From: Candidatus Thorarchaeota archaeon
GTDB taxonomy: Archaea > Asgardarchaeota > Thorarchaeia > Thorarchaeales > Thorarchaeaceae
Direction: 5' to 3'
Length of the DNA: 43,130 bases
NCBI GenBank assembly: GCA_003345595.1
Contig: PRDI01000007.1
Span: 1-43,130, forward strand
Below, piece after piece: positions 1-7,314 of this stretch. Numbering within the stretch: position 1 is the stretch's first letter; each line of letters opens with the position of its first letter. A program made the position numbers and the translations under genes. The notes under the pieces are model-generated. The model was not told the DNA's origin, made no database searches, and saw only the letters and a list, made by a program, of their open reading frames with translations.

Positions 1-161
1 TGAACATTGGCCTTATCCGGCTCATCATGAAGAAGCAGGGTGTTCAGCTCGCAGAAGAGTTGGAGAAGTTCTTGGCAGTCGAACCCACAGCACCATCAAA
101 GGGCAAGGAGCTGGACGAAGAGGATCTGAAGTCCGCTCTGGCAGAGCTAGAAAAGGTGTGA
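1..161 (+). CDS. C-terminal fragment of an unknown protein
   Basis: An open frame entering from the left edge (codons begin at base 3) runs to TGA at 159-161. The visible 52 residues form a basic/hydrophobic helix (NIGLIRLIMKKQGVQLAEEL) followed by a Pro/Ser/Lys linker and an acidic helix ending AELEKV. This looks like the charged helical tail of a cytoplasmic protein. No catalytic motif is visible, so I cannot assign a family. The next gene begins about 250 bases downstream behind its own possible promoter, so the two are probably not tightly coupled. Confidence 0.6.
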   Translation, partial: NIGLIRLIMKKQGVQLAEELEKFLAVEPTAPSKGKELDEEDLKSALAELEKV

Positions 162-223
162 GTCCCCGCTGGTCGCCGGAACTGACCTGTCGCGCTCACT
201 CCTGTCTACCTGACGGACAAAGG

Positions 224-230
224 CTTTTAT
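224..230 (+). promoter_or_regulatory. weak TATA-like element
   Basis: CTTTTAT is the best TATA-like match in the 248-base gap before the GTPase gene. Initiation about 25 bases downstream would give a leader of roughly 155 bases that includes the hairpin at 341-362. The match is weak. Confidence 0.25.
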
Positions 231-340
231 GAGAGTACAATTGTTACCACAGCCAGTTACCCGATTTGGGATGCCCGGCTCGGGGACTAATACTTGGCTC
301 TCAGAGCATGAGAATTGCCCGGTGGAACATACTCTTACAT

Positions 341-362
341 TGGTGGTGTTTCTTCGCCACCA
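341..362 (+). other. hairpin in the GTPase gene leader
   Basis: TGGTGGTG (341-348) pairs with CGCCACCA (355-362) across a 6-base loop. The stem is 8 bp with one G-T pair. It sits 48 bases before the GTG start of the GTPase gene. No poly-T tract follows, so it is not an obvious terminator. Confidence 0.4.
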
Positions 363-409
363 AGACAGAAATGGTCCACAAGAACAGCATAGCACCGAGG
401 TGTTGAAAC

Positions 410-973
410 GTGCGCAAGGATGACAAGGGCAGGATTCATCTCAAGCTGGTATTCTACGGTCCGAGCCTAGGCGGCAAGACAACAGCCCTGCGTTGGCTGT
501 ATGGAAAGGTCGAGGGTCTTCAGAAGGGAGAGTTCACAGCGATTGAGGATGAAACTAATCGCACCCTGTTCTTTGACTACGTACCGATGAGCGCAGGAGG
601 CCGTGTTCTCTTTGACGTCTTCACTGTTGCAGGACAGAAGCGACACAGGCACCAGAGGAAGGTTGTGCTCCAAGGGACTGACGGGATACTCTTCGTTGCT
701 GATTCATCTCCCGACCAGCGAGAGGAGAACGTTGAGAGCTTCGAGGAGTTGAAGTTGTTCTTGGGCGACGTATTGGGTCGCGACATTCCGATTGTAGTCA
801 TGCTGAACAAGCGTGACCTGCCCAACAGGATGTCTCGTGATGAGATGCTTGATCTACTGGGACTCGGAGGGAATGTGCCAATCTACGAAACCATTGCCGT
901 TCAGGGAGTCGGAGTTAAAAGAGCCTTCCAAGCCATAGCACGGGAAGTCATCCTTAAGAGAATGTACAAGTGA
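410..973 (+). CDS. MglA-like small Ras-superfamily GTPase
   Basis: A 187-residue cytoplasmic GTP-binding switch protein. The P-loop is GPSLGGKT (17-24). The G3 region reads FTVAGQ (71-76), where MglA proteins typically have TVPGQ. G4 is NKRD (133-136). The segment RTLFFDYVP before G3 is characteristic of the MglA/Arf-like branch. There is no membrane anchor or lipidation cysteine. The GTG start at 410 has GAGGTG 7 bases upstream. The next gene is a roadblock protein about 20 bases downstream, and MglA-type GTPases work with roadblock (MglB-type) partners that act as GAP or scaffold. The family is secure. The cellular role (polarity, trafficking or signalling) is unknown. Confidence 0.9.
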   Translation: MRKDDKGRIHLKLVFYGPSLGGKTTALRWLYGKVEGLQKGEFTAIEDETNRTLFFDYVPMSAGGRVLFDVFTVAGQKRHRHQRKVVLQGTDGILFVADSSPDQREENVESFEELKLFLGDVLGRDIPIVVMLNKRDLPNRMSRDEMLDLLGLGGNVPIYETIAVQGVGVKRAFQAIAREVILKRMYK

Positions 974-992
974 ATGCACCCAGGTGAGTCTG

Positions 993-1364
993 ATGAGCGA
1001 GTCGCGCGGCGATACACTCGAGGGAGTCCTGAACGAGCTACAAGGCAGTATTCCCGAGATTGAGGCCTGTGCCATAGTGAGTGTTGAGGGGCTTCCAATA
1101 GTTTCAGCCCTGCCAACCGACGTTGATGAGGCAAAGCTTGCAGCAATAACAGCAGCAATGTTGACTCTGGGTGAGAAAGCAGCGGTTGAACTCGGAAAGG
1201 GCAATCTTGAGCAGGTCAACGTGAAGGGTGTTAACGGCTGGATACTTGTGATTCAAGCGGGAATGAACGCATGTCTCACTGTGTCGACAACGGCCAGTGC
1301 GAAGCTTGGCCTTGTGTTCCTTGACATGAAACGAGCTGCAGAGAAGGTGGCCCAACTCATCTGA
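993..1364 (+). CDS. Roadblock/LC7 domain protein
   Basis: A 123-residue single-domain roadblock/LC7 fold: helix (TLEGVLNELQGSIPEIEACA), beta-hairpin VSVEGLPIVSALP, long central helix with LAAITAAMLTLGEKAAVEL, then strands WILVIQAG and CLTVSTTASAKLGLVFLDM. Such proteins homodimerise and bind small GTPases. An in-frame GTG at 984 exists, but AGGTGA at 982-987 lies 5 bases before the ATG at 993, so I take 993 as the start. The pairing with the MglA-like GTPase immediately upstream suggests a two-gene operon and a GTPase regulator module. Confidence 0.88.
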   Translation: MSESRGDTLEGVLNELQGSIPEIEACAIVSVEGLPIVSALPTDVDEAKLAAITAAMLTLGEKAAVELGKGNLEQVNVKGVNGWILVIQAGMNACLTVSTTASAKLGLVFLDMKRAAEKVAQLI

Positions 1365-1420
1365 TTCTCTGGGCACCTCAGCATCAAGCCTATTAGGCCA
1401 TCCAATTTCTCACTTCATAG

Positions 1421-1445
1421 ACAGGTCGTCCTATAAACAGGTCGT
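1421..1445 (+). repeat. 9-bp direct repeat upstream of uppS
   Basis: ACAGGTCGT occurs at 1421-1429 and again at 1437-1445, a 16-base period. Between them is a TATA-like CCTATAAA. The second copy ends 8 bases before the uppS start codon. Confidence 0.45.
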
Positions 1446-1453
1446 GGTGTTCG

Positions 1454-2221
1454 TTGAACTTTGCTGGGCCGGTGTACAGGCTCTATGAATACTGGCTATA
1501 CAAGCAGCTGAGTAAGGAGAAGGCACCTCGACACGTAGGCATAATACTCGACGGTAATCGCCGCTATGCTCGAGAGCATGGTTTTGATGTGCCATGGATG
1601 GGACATCACAAGGGCGCACAGAAAGTCATGGAGGTCCTGCGAATTCTCTGGGAGGCGGGTGTTAAGGTGTGCACGCTCTATGCCTTCTCAGTTGAAAACT
1701 TCCAGAGGAGCAATGATGAAGTCAAAGAGATAATGACAATTGCCCGGAAGAAGTTCGCTGATGTCATTGGCGACCCCGACGTACACAGACACAAGGTCCG
1801 CATCAAGGCCATTGGTCGAGTTGATCTCTTGCCTCCAGAAGTGAGGGAGGCAATCCACAAGGCCGAAACCGAAACTGAGAACTATACTGATCATATCCTG
1901 AATGTCGCCATAGGATACTCGGGGAGAGCTGAGCTAGTAGATGCGGTCAGGGCCATCGGCCAGATGATCAAGGCTGGAGAGATTTCTCCCTCTGATGTGG
2001 ACGAACAAGTAATCGAGAGTCACCTGTACACTAATGGAGTCCCGGACCCGGATCTCATCATCCGAACATCCGGCGAAGAAAGGCTCTCAGGCTTCCTTCT
2101 TTGGCAGTCTGCCTATTCAGAGCTGTATTTTGCACAGGTATACTGGCCTGCAGTGAGGCGTATTGACATCTGGCGGGCATTGCGGTCATACGAACGACGT
2201 TCTCGCAGATTCGGCAAATGA
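1454..2221 (+). CDS. uppS: cis-prenyltransferase (undecaprenyl/polyprenyl diphosphate synthase)
   Basis: This 255-residue enzyme condenses isopentenyl diphosphate onto an allylic diphosphate in the cis configuration. The product is the long polyprenyl carrier lipid used for protein glycosylation and cell-surface glycans. Visible family signatures are DGNRRYAR with catalytic Asp33, GHHKGA, YAFSVENFQRS, and the C-terminal block PDLIIRTSGEERLSGFLLWQ followed by SELYF. Length is normal. The start is TTG at 1454, with a weak GGTGT upstream. It follows the roadblock gene on the same strand after 89 bases. In archaea the product is usually a dolichyl-type lipid, so the uppS name reflects homology rather than exact chain length. 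Confidence 0.93.
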   Translation: MNFAGPVYRLYEYWLYKQLSKEKAPRHVGIILDGNRRYAREHGFDVPWMGHHKGAQKVMEVLRILWEAGVKVCTLYAFSVENFQRSNDEVKEIMTIARKKFADVIGDPDVHRHKVRIKAIGRVDLLPPEVREAIHKAETETENYTDHILNVAIGYSGRAELVDAVRAIGQMIKAGEISPSDVDEQVIESHLYTNGVPDPDLIIRTSGEERLSGFLLWQSAYSELYFAQVYWPAVRRIDIWRALRSYERRSRRFGK

Positions 2222-2280
2222 GCCATACATCGGACTGTAGAACCGTTGCTTTGTTCGCAGGAGCCATCGAATGACACAGT

Positions 2281-2290
2281 GTTTTATATG
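2281..2290 (+). promoter_or_regulatory. TATA box for the 2360 gene
   Basis: GTTTTATATG is a strong archaeal TATA match. Initiation about 25 bases downstream would give a leader of roughly 45-50 bases before the ATG at 2360. Confidence 0.45.
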
Positions 2291-2359
2291 TCCAGAGCTC
2301 CCCGATGGCCAGATGAGGCAATGCTCAGTTAGAGCTGACAGGACTAACGAAGAGAGTGC

Positions 2360-3610
2360 ATGGCTTTGGTCAGGACGCCAATCGAAGTCTACAGAGGGCT
2401 GGTCCGGACGCGTCTTGGTGACGAGTTGCCAGCACACCTCAGGGCCGTCACTGATCGATTCTCAGAGGGAACATTCGCTGGTCAGAGCACATCGAGCCAC
2501 TTAACAAAGCTTCTGACACTGTTCTCTCGGTTCATGGCATACCTCGACTCTAGAGAGGTTGCCAACTTGTCCGATCTCACTCGTGCAGTAGACTTGCTTG
2601 ACCACTTTGCATCGACTTCTAAGTGGTGGTCAATCACGAGAAAGGCGCCCGGTCTGGTGCTTAGACCGCCGTCACATGATCCACACGAGTTCATGGAGTC
2701 TCTTGCTGCCGTTCAGCTTGGCAACGAAACACTCAGTCGTATTGCAGGCTCCACCGAGAAATTGTCGCAGTATCTGGAAGAGCATGGTATAGCTGAGTCA
2801 CGTACTAAGTCCGATTTGTGTGAGAGTTTCGCTTCAGTCTGGGCCCTCATGAGCGCAATCGTTTCGAAGAGTCAGGGACGCACTATAACCTCGGAAAACG
2901 ACTTCGAAGTGGGATTCGACGTGATTCGGGTGTTGTTGTTCTACAGCTTCGCCGATGACTTCAAGGCGTTGACTGCTGTTCGAACTGTGGGCACAAACCC
3001 CAAAGTGCATCGAGCTGCAGGCGTGACCCTAGCACCGGGTTTTGAGCGAAAGCTGGACTCTTCGGCGATGGCCCGACTTGAACGACTACATGGCGAGAGT
3101 CTGTCGAAGCTCGCATCAATGACATCGGGAGCCGGCCGTTCCATTCTTACAAACTCCCTTCGTTTTCTTGCTCAGCTGCTGGCTGTGGAGCGGGGTTTCA
3201 CGAGAGTTGACGAACAAAGCTATGAATCCACGATAGCGGCAGCGTTGGTTGCGATTAGGAATGTCGGCATTCCTCCTGACCTCTTTCAGGAGGAGTCTGC
3301 AGTAGTCAGCCTCTTCAAGAGCCTCAAACCTTCGGAGGATATCGGAGAGCGAATCAGTCTCCTAATGAGGCGATTCGAAGGGCTAATTGCTGACTCCGCA
3401 GGCAGTCGTGAGTTTCTGCTGCAGCACTCTCGGCTGGTACCTCAACTGGTTTCACTGCTATTGCTTCTCGCTTCTGAAACGAAACCAAAGCCTGAGGGCG
3501 GGCTCCAAGATCCCGACCTAAAGAGAGGCCTGATTCTGCTTGAGCAGCTTCTCAACGACTTGGGCTCTGTGTCTTCTTCGTTTCCTCAATCAGAATCCTC
3601 GCGTCGATGA
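2360..3610 (+). CDS. uncharacterised helical repeat protein
   Basis: A 416-residue soluble protein that I do not recognise. It appears almost entirely alpha-helical. Three segments share one pattern, a Ser-rich start, a long amphipathic helix, a short polar turn, then a second helix: around SHLTKLLTLFSRFMAYLDSR, SDLCESFASVWALMSAIVSK and SILTNSLRFLAQLLAVERGF, each followed by a D/E-rich turn and a helix such as LTRAVDLLDHF or YESTIAAALVAIRN. This pattern resembles the small helical lid of AAA+/MCM ATPases, but no Walker A or B motif is present. The ATG at 2360 follows a TATA-bearing gap. The 3' end overlaps the convergent acdB-like gene by 59 bp. It could be an adaptor or scaffold; no function is claimed. 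Confidence 0.75.
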   Translation: MALVRTPIEVYRGLVRTRLGDELPAHLRAVTDRFSEGTFAGQSTSSHLTKLLTLFSRFMAYLDSREVANLSDLTRAVDLLDHFASTSKWWSITRKAPGLVLRPPSHDPHEFMESLAAVQLGNETLSRIAGSTEKLSQYLEEHGIAESRTKSDLCESFASVWALMSAIVSKSQGRTITSENDFEVGFDVIRVLLFYSFADDFKALTAVRTVGTNPKVHRAAGVTLAPGFERKLDSSAMARLERLHGESLSKLASMTSGAGRSILTNSLRFLAQLLAVERGFTRVDEQSYESTIAAALVAIRNVGIPPDLFQEESAVVSLFKSLKPSEDIGERISLLMRRFEGLIADSAGSREFLLQHSRLVPQLVSLLLLLASETKPKPEGGLQDPDLKRGLILLEQLLNDLGSVSSSFPQSESSRR

Positions 3611-4304
3611 CAAGTGCACCTTTGCCTTTCTCATAGATGAAAGTGGGGTTGCAGTCGAGTTCGACTATCTCTGGGTTTTCCTTCACCATCCTCGAAACAG
3701 ATAGTATCACATTAACCAGTGCGTCCACGTCTCGAGGAGGTTGGCCGCGGACTCCGTCAAGGATCTTCGCTGCCTTTATCTCACTGACCATTTCACGAGC
3801 ATCGAACTCTGACATTGGTATGAGTCTGAAGGTGACATCCTTCAGTACTTCCACGAATATCCCTCCGAGCCCAAACATCAGTGCATGACCAAACTGTGGG
3901 TCTCGCGTCACTCCAATGATGACTTCGGTGCCCGTGTCTGCGAAATCAGAGATGAGCACACCGCGGCTAAGATCAACTTTGGTTCCTTTGTCCTTGCCAT
4001 ACTTCACTGCATTATCCATGATTTCCTGAAAGGCCGTCTTGACTTCGCCTTCGTCCTTGAGGTTAATCTTAACACCTCCAGCATCCGACTTATGGAGGAT
4101 ATCTTTAGACAGCACCTTGAGAACCACAGGAAATCCAATCTTCTTAGCTTTTGAGGCCGCATCTTCTGCTGTCGTGGCAGTGTCATAAGCAGGAATCGGA
4201 ATGCCATAAGCCTTCATGATATCCTTCGCTTCATTCTCTAAGATGTATGTACGCCCCTCCGCCAGAGCGGTTTCAAACACCTTCTTGGCAGTTTTCATTT
4301 GCAT
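3552..4304 (-). CDS. acdB: ADP-forming acetyl/acyl-CoA synthetase, beta (ATP-grasp) subunit
   Basis: This subunit carries the nucleotide-binding ATP-grasp part of the NDP-forming acyl-CoA synthetase (acyl-CoA + ADP + Pi to acid + CoA + ATP), an archaeal route of substrate-level phosphorylation. The sequence has the ATP-grasp_5 opening ENEAKDIMKAYGIPIP, the block FPVVLKVLSKDILHKSDAGG, ITRD-like VIIGVTRDPQFGHALMFGLG, and the end block ELDCNPTF. Length is about 250 residues, normal for a separate beta subunit. An upstream in-frame ATG exists at 4337, but GAGGT lies 5 bases before the ATG at 4304, which I use. The alpha subunit gene is 240 bases upstream on the same strand. The 3' end overlaps the convergent helical-protein gene by 59 bp. 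Confidence 0.9.
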   Translation of the reverse strand: MQMKTAKKVFETALAEGRTYILENEAKDIMKAYGIPIPAYDTATTAEDAASKAKKIGFPVVLKVLSKDILHKSDAGGVKINLKDEGEVKTAFQEIMDNAVKYGKDKGTKVDLSRGVLISDFADTGTEVIIGVTRDPQFGHALMFGLGGIFVEVLKDVTFRLIPMSEFDAREMVSEIKAAKILDGVRGQPPRDVDALVNVILSVSRMVKENPEIVELDCNPTFIYEKGKGALVIDARILIEETKKTQSPSR

Positions 4305-4343
4305 ATCAGACCTCGTCAGTTCCAATCGGTGGCTCATTGCCCG

Positions 4344-4353
4344 TTTTTATTCT
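4344..4353 (-). promoter_or_regulatory. TATA-like element for acdB
   Basis: On the minus strand this reads GAATAAAAAC, about 44 bases before the chosen acdB start. That fits a leader of about 15-20 bases containing the GAGGT site. It suggests acdB can be transcribed separately from the alpha gene. Confidence 0.4.
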
Positions 4354-4545
4354 TTCGCAGTCCTGGAAGTCAGGCACGTAGAAGCTGCCTAGACGCCAGA
4401 CAATCTTGAGCATGGCTAAGTGGGACTTAAATATCTCCCGAGTTGACCTCTCTCGATTGTTGGCTTCAGACAGCATGATTTCAAGGATTGTGATGGCATT
4501 ACCGTTCCCGGAGAACAAGGGCTCCAGTATCCAATCTCAGACATC

Positions 4546-6027
4546 TCACTGTGATCGATTGAACTCTCCGCCATATCTGATTCTTCCGTACTCCGCGAGT
4601 GCGCTTGCGGCGACTGCCGCCTTCTCACCTGTTGCATAAGTGGGTGTACCCATGAGTTCCATTATTTCTCCCGCTTTCGTAGTGAATGCACCCCCCATTG
4701 AAACAACAACGAAGGGCTTTCCAGACTGGCGCTGGTAGTTCGATATCACATTCGTGACATCCATTCCCAATGAAGGGGTCTGCAGCAGCATGCCTACAAC
4801 AAAAATGTCATACTCGCTGCTCTTGATTGCCTCATCTAACACCGCATCATAGCGGCCAGCGTCAGTATCACCAACGACATCGATCGGGTTGTGCCATGAA
4901 CAGTAGGACGGCAGTCGTGACTTCAACTTCTCCTCCAGTTCCGGGGACGGACTTGGTACCGCCAAGCCCATCGCCTCGAGGGCGTCTGTGGTCATGACTC
5001 CCAGGCCCCCGCCATTGGTGACCATTAGCACCCTGTCCCCTCTTGCAGGCGGCTGCATGGCAAGGGCCTTAGCCATGTCAAACATGTGCTCGAAGTTGTC
5101 TGCCCTAATCACTCCTGACTGCCTGTAGGCTGCATCGGCAATCTGGTCTAGACCTGCAAGGGCACCCGTGTGAGAGCTGGCGGCAGCGCGCGCCCGCTTT
5201 CCTCTTCCTGACTTCACAACCAGCACTGGTTTCCGCAGCACGGTGGTCTTTGCAGTTTCGAAGAAAGTACGTCCCTTGTCTTTATCATAACCTTCTATGT
5301 AGAAGCAGATAACTTGTGTCGACGGATCCTCCCCTAGGTAGCAGAGCAGATCGTCGTCGTCCACATCACACTTGTTTCCCAGACTGATGATCTTGCTGAT
5401 CCCTATCCCGAGTTCAGATGTCCAGTCAGATATAGCCGCAGCAAATGCTCCGGACTGGGAGACCAGAGAGATGTTTGCCACGTTGCTAGGTTTCGGTCGT
5501 CCGCACCTGTACTCCGGCAAGAAGAACGTGTCCACATGAGTCTGGCTGTCTATCACGCCAACACAGTTAGGACCGATTATGCGTATACCGTGTCTTCTCG
5601 CTATCGCCACAATCTCGTCCTCGATCTCTGCTCCTGCAGGACCTGTTTCCGAGAATCCCCCAGAAATCACAATCGCTGCCTTCGTACCCTTTGCCCCGAT
5701 ATCCTCGAATACTCTTGGCGTGATTCTTGCCGGGACTGCGACGACCACTAGGTCCACCGGGTGCGGAATCTCCTGCAGAGTAGGAAAGCAGGGCACGCCG
5801 AGAACGCTAGAATACTTTGGGTTGACTGCGTAAATCTTGCCTGTGTACTGTGGCTTTATGAAATTCTGAATGATGGCTTGGCCAACGCTATTGGGAGTCG
5901 CTGAGGCCCCGTAGACGGCAACGCTTTTCGCATTGAAGAAGTGGTCAATGCCGGTCGTATCTACTCCCGACAATATCATCACCCAGACAAATGGTACGTT
6001 CTCTACAGCTGCGACAAATGTGTCCAT
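4546..6027 (-). CDS. acdA: ADP-forming acetyl/acyl-CoA synthetase, alpha subunit
   Basis: This 493-residue subunit binds CoA and carries the phospho-histidine relay of the ADP-forming acyl-CoA synthetase. An N-terminal Rossmann CoA-binding domain starts at SVAVYGASATPNSVGQ. Succinyl-CoA-ligase-like domains follow, with IIGPNCVGVID, VSQSGAF and SSHTGALAG; His286 in that last motif is the expected phosphorylated histidine. The length matches stand-alone alpha subunits. ATG at 6027 is kept because a TATA-like TTTAAC lies about 30 bases upstream, implying a nearly leaderless mRNA. ATG at 5979 is the alternative and would remove 16 poorly conserved residues. Substrate preference (acetate versus branched or aryl acids) cannot be read from the sequence. 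Confidence 0.92.
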   Translation of the reverse strand: MDTFVAAVENVPFVWVMILSGVDTTGIDHFFNAKSVAVYGASATPNSVGQAIIQNFIKPQYTGKIYAVNPKYSSVLGVPCFPTLQEIPHPVDLVVVAVPARITPRVFEDIGAKGTKAAIVISGGFSETGPAGAEIEDEIVAIARRHGIRIIGPNCVGVIDSQTHVDTFFLPEYRCGRPKPSNVANISLVSQSGAFAAAISDWTSELGIGISKIISLGNKCDVDDDDLLCYLGEDPSTQVICFYIEGYDKDKGRTFFETAKTTVLRKPVLVVKSGRGKRARAAASSHTGALAGLDQIADAAYRQSGVIRADNFEHMFDMAKALAMQPPARGDRVLMVTNGGGLGVMTTDALEAMGLAVPSPSPELEEKLKSRLPSYCSWHNPIDVVGDTDAGRYDAVLDEAIKSSEYDIFVVGMLLQTPSLGMDVTNVISNYQRQSGKPFVVVSMGGAFTTKAGEIMELMGTPTYATGEKAAVAASALAEYGRIRYGGEFNRSQ

Positions 6028-6054
6028 CAGTTATACTTGTGGGTGGGCAAAATC

Positions 6055-6063
6055 TGTTAAAGG
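6055..6063 (-). promoter_or_regulatory. TATA-like element for acdA
   Basis: On the minus strand this reads CTTTAACAG, centred about 32 bases before the ATG at 6027. That spacing is expected for a leaderless or very short-leader archaeal transcript. Confidence 0.45.
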
Positions 6064-6177
6064 ATTGAATTGATTCGGATTCTCCCAGACGCGGACTCAG
6101 ACATCTCTTGACCTAATCGACCTCTGAAGTGAGTCGAACGAAATCCATCATCAAGGATTTGGCCCAATCCCGTTTCA

Positions 6178-7314
6178 ATGAGGCCAACTACTCTTGTACC
6201 CAGTCCCATTCAAGAAATAATGGCTATCAGCATCCCAATACACATCACAAGGCTAATAGCAGATGAGCCGTTTCTGACCCCAGAACGCCCAATGACCTTC
6301 TCAATTCTCAGGGACGGCTTTCACATACTGAATGCATCGGTAGAAGAGGCGGGCCAAGCCGCGACAAAGGGTTTTGAGAGAAGAATCCAGCATTTCGGCA
6401 GCAGTCTGATGTGCTATAGCCCGACGTCATATCCGTACAGAATCAGAGACCACAGACAGACTACCTCTACGAGTTTTATATCGCTTAGCATCACAGGCAG
6501 AACCTGTTCACTGAACTGCGAGCACTGCAATGGACGTCTTCTCAGAGGAATGGAACCAGTGCTTACCCCGGAGGGCCTTGTCAAAAGGTGCAAGGAAGTC
6601 AAGGCGCAAGGTGCTGAGGGCGTACTCATCAGCGGTGGGTCTGACAGCGAGGGTCATGTGCCACTTGCTCATTATGCCGAAGAGATCTCAACCATCAAGA
6701 AGGATATTGGACTGAAGGTTGTTGTTCATACGGGTCTTGTGGATGACGACACTGCAAGGATTCTGGCCAAGGCGAAGGTAGACGCAGCGATGCTCGATGT
6801 AATAGGTGACGAGCGTGTGGCCCGAGATGTGTACCACATTGAGAACGGCCCCGCCAAGATGGACAAGTCACTTGAAGTCCTAGCAAGGAATGGTGTTCCT
6901 ACCGTGCCCCATGTCCTTGTTGGACTCAACTACGGACAACTCGGCGGTGAGCTTGAGGCATTGCACTTGATCTCAAGGAGGCCTACTGCTGCTGTGGTCA
7001 TCATCATTCTCAGCCCTATCAAGAAAACAGCCATGGAGGGTGTCGAACCGCCGACACCTGATGTTGTCGGCCGTTTTATGACCATAGCTCGGCTCGGACT
7101 GGAGAGGACTCCTCTCTTGCTGGGCTGCGCTCGGCCCATTGGAAAACACAAAATCGAATCCGATAGGTTCGCTGTCAAGAGTGGCATGAACGGAATCGCA
7201 TACATCAGTCAAGAAGGTGTCGACCTTGCGAGAAGCATGGGCCTGAGGCCCGTGTTCAGGGATGCTTGTTGCTCACTTGCACCTCACGACCTGATACAGG
7301 CAGCCCTCTCATGA
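6178..7314 (+). CDS. radical SAM protein, biotin-synthase-like (COG1856 type)
   Basis: A 378-residue radical S-adenosylmethionine enzyme. The cluster motif is Cys110-x3-Cys114-x2-Cys117 (GRTCSLNCEHCNGRLL), followed by the GVLISGGSDSEG motif expected for SAM binding. The C-terminal stretch LLLGCARPIGKHKIE then MNGIAYIS is typical of the archaeal biotin-synthase-homolog group. Members of that broad group include one half of the two-part lipoyl synthase (LipS1/LipS2), but I see no LipS partner or lipoylated-protein gene nearby, so lipoyl synthesis is only a possibility. The start is uncertain: ATG 6178 or ATG 6220, neither with a clear ribosome-binding site. The 3' end overlaps the convergent membrane-protein gene by 59 bp. 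Confidence 0.8.
   Translation: MRPTTLVPSPIQEIMAISIPIHITRLIADEPFLTPERPMTFSILRDGFHILNASVEEAGQAATKGFERRIQHFGSSLMCYSPTSYPYRIRDHRQTTSTSFISLSITGRTCSLNCEHCNGRLLRGMEPVLTPEGLVKRCKEVKAQGAEGVLISGGSDSEGHVPLAHYAEEISTIKKDIGLKVVVHTGLVDDDTARILAKAKVDAAMLDVIGDERVARDVYHIENGPAKMDKSLEVLARNGVPTVPHVLVGLNYGQLGGELEALHLISRRPTAAVVIIILSPIKKTAMEGVEPPTPDVVGRFMTIARLGLERTPLLLGCARPIGKHKIESDRFAVKSGMNGIAYISQEGVDLARSMGLRPVFRDACCSLAPHDLIQAALS

Noticed and set aside
2271..2504. A reading starting MTQCFICPELPDG with cysteines, upstream of and overlapping the 2360 gene.
   Set aside because: It lies mostly out of frame within the better-supported 416-residue gene, and no second zinc knuckle follows.
4306..4413. A 35-codon reading (MLKIVWRLGSFY...) ending just before acdB, as a possible leader peptide.
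   Set aside because: It has no ribosome-binding site, the nearest TATA-like sequence is too close to its ATG, and its composition is not protein-like.
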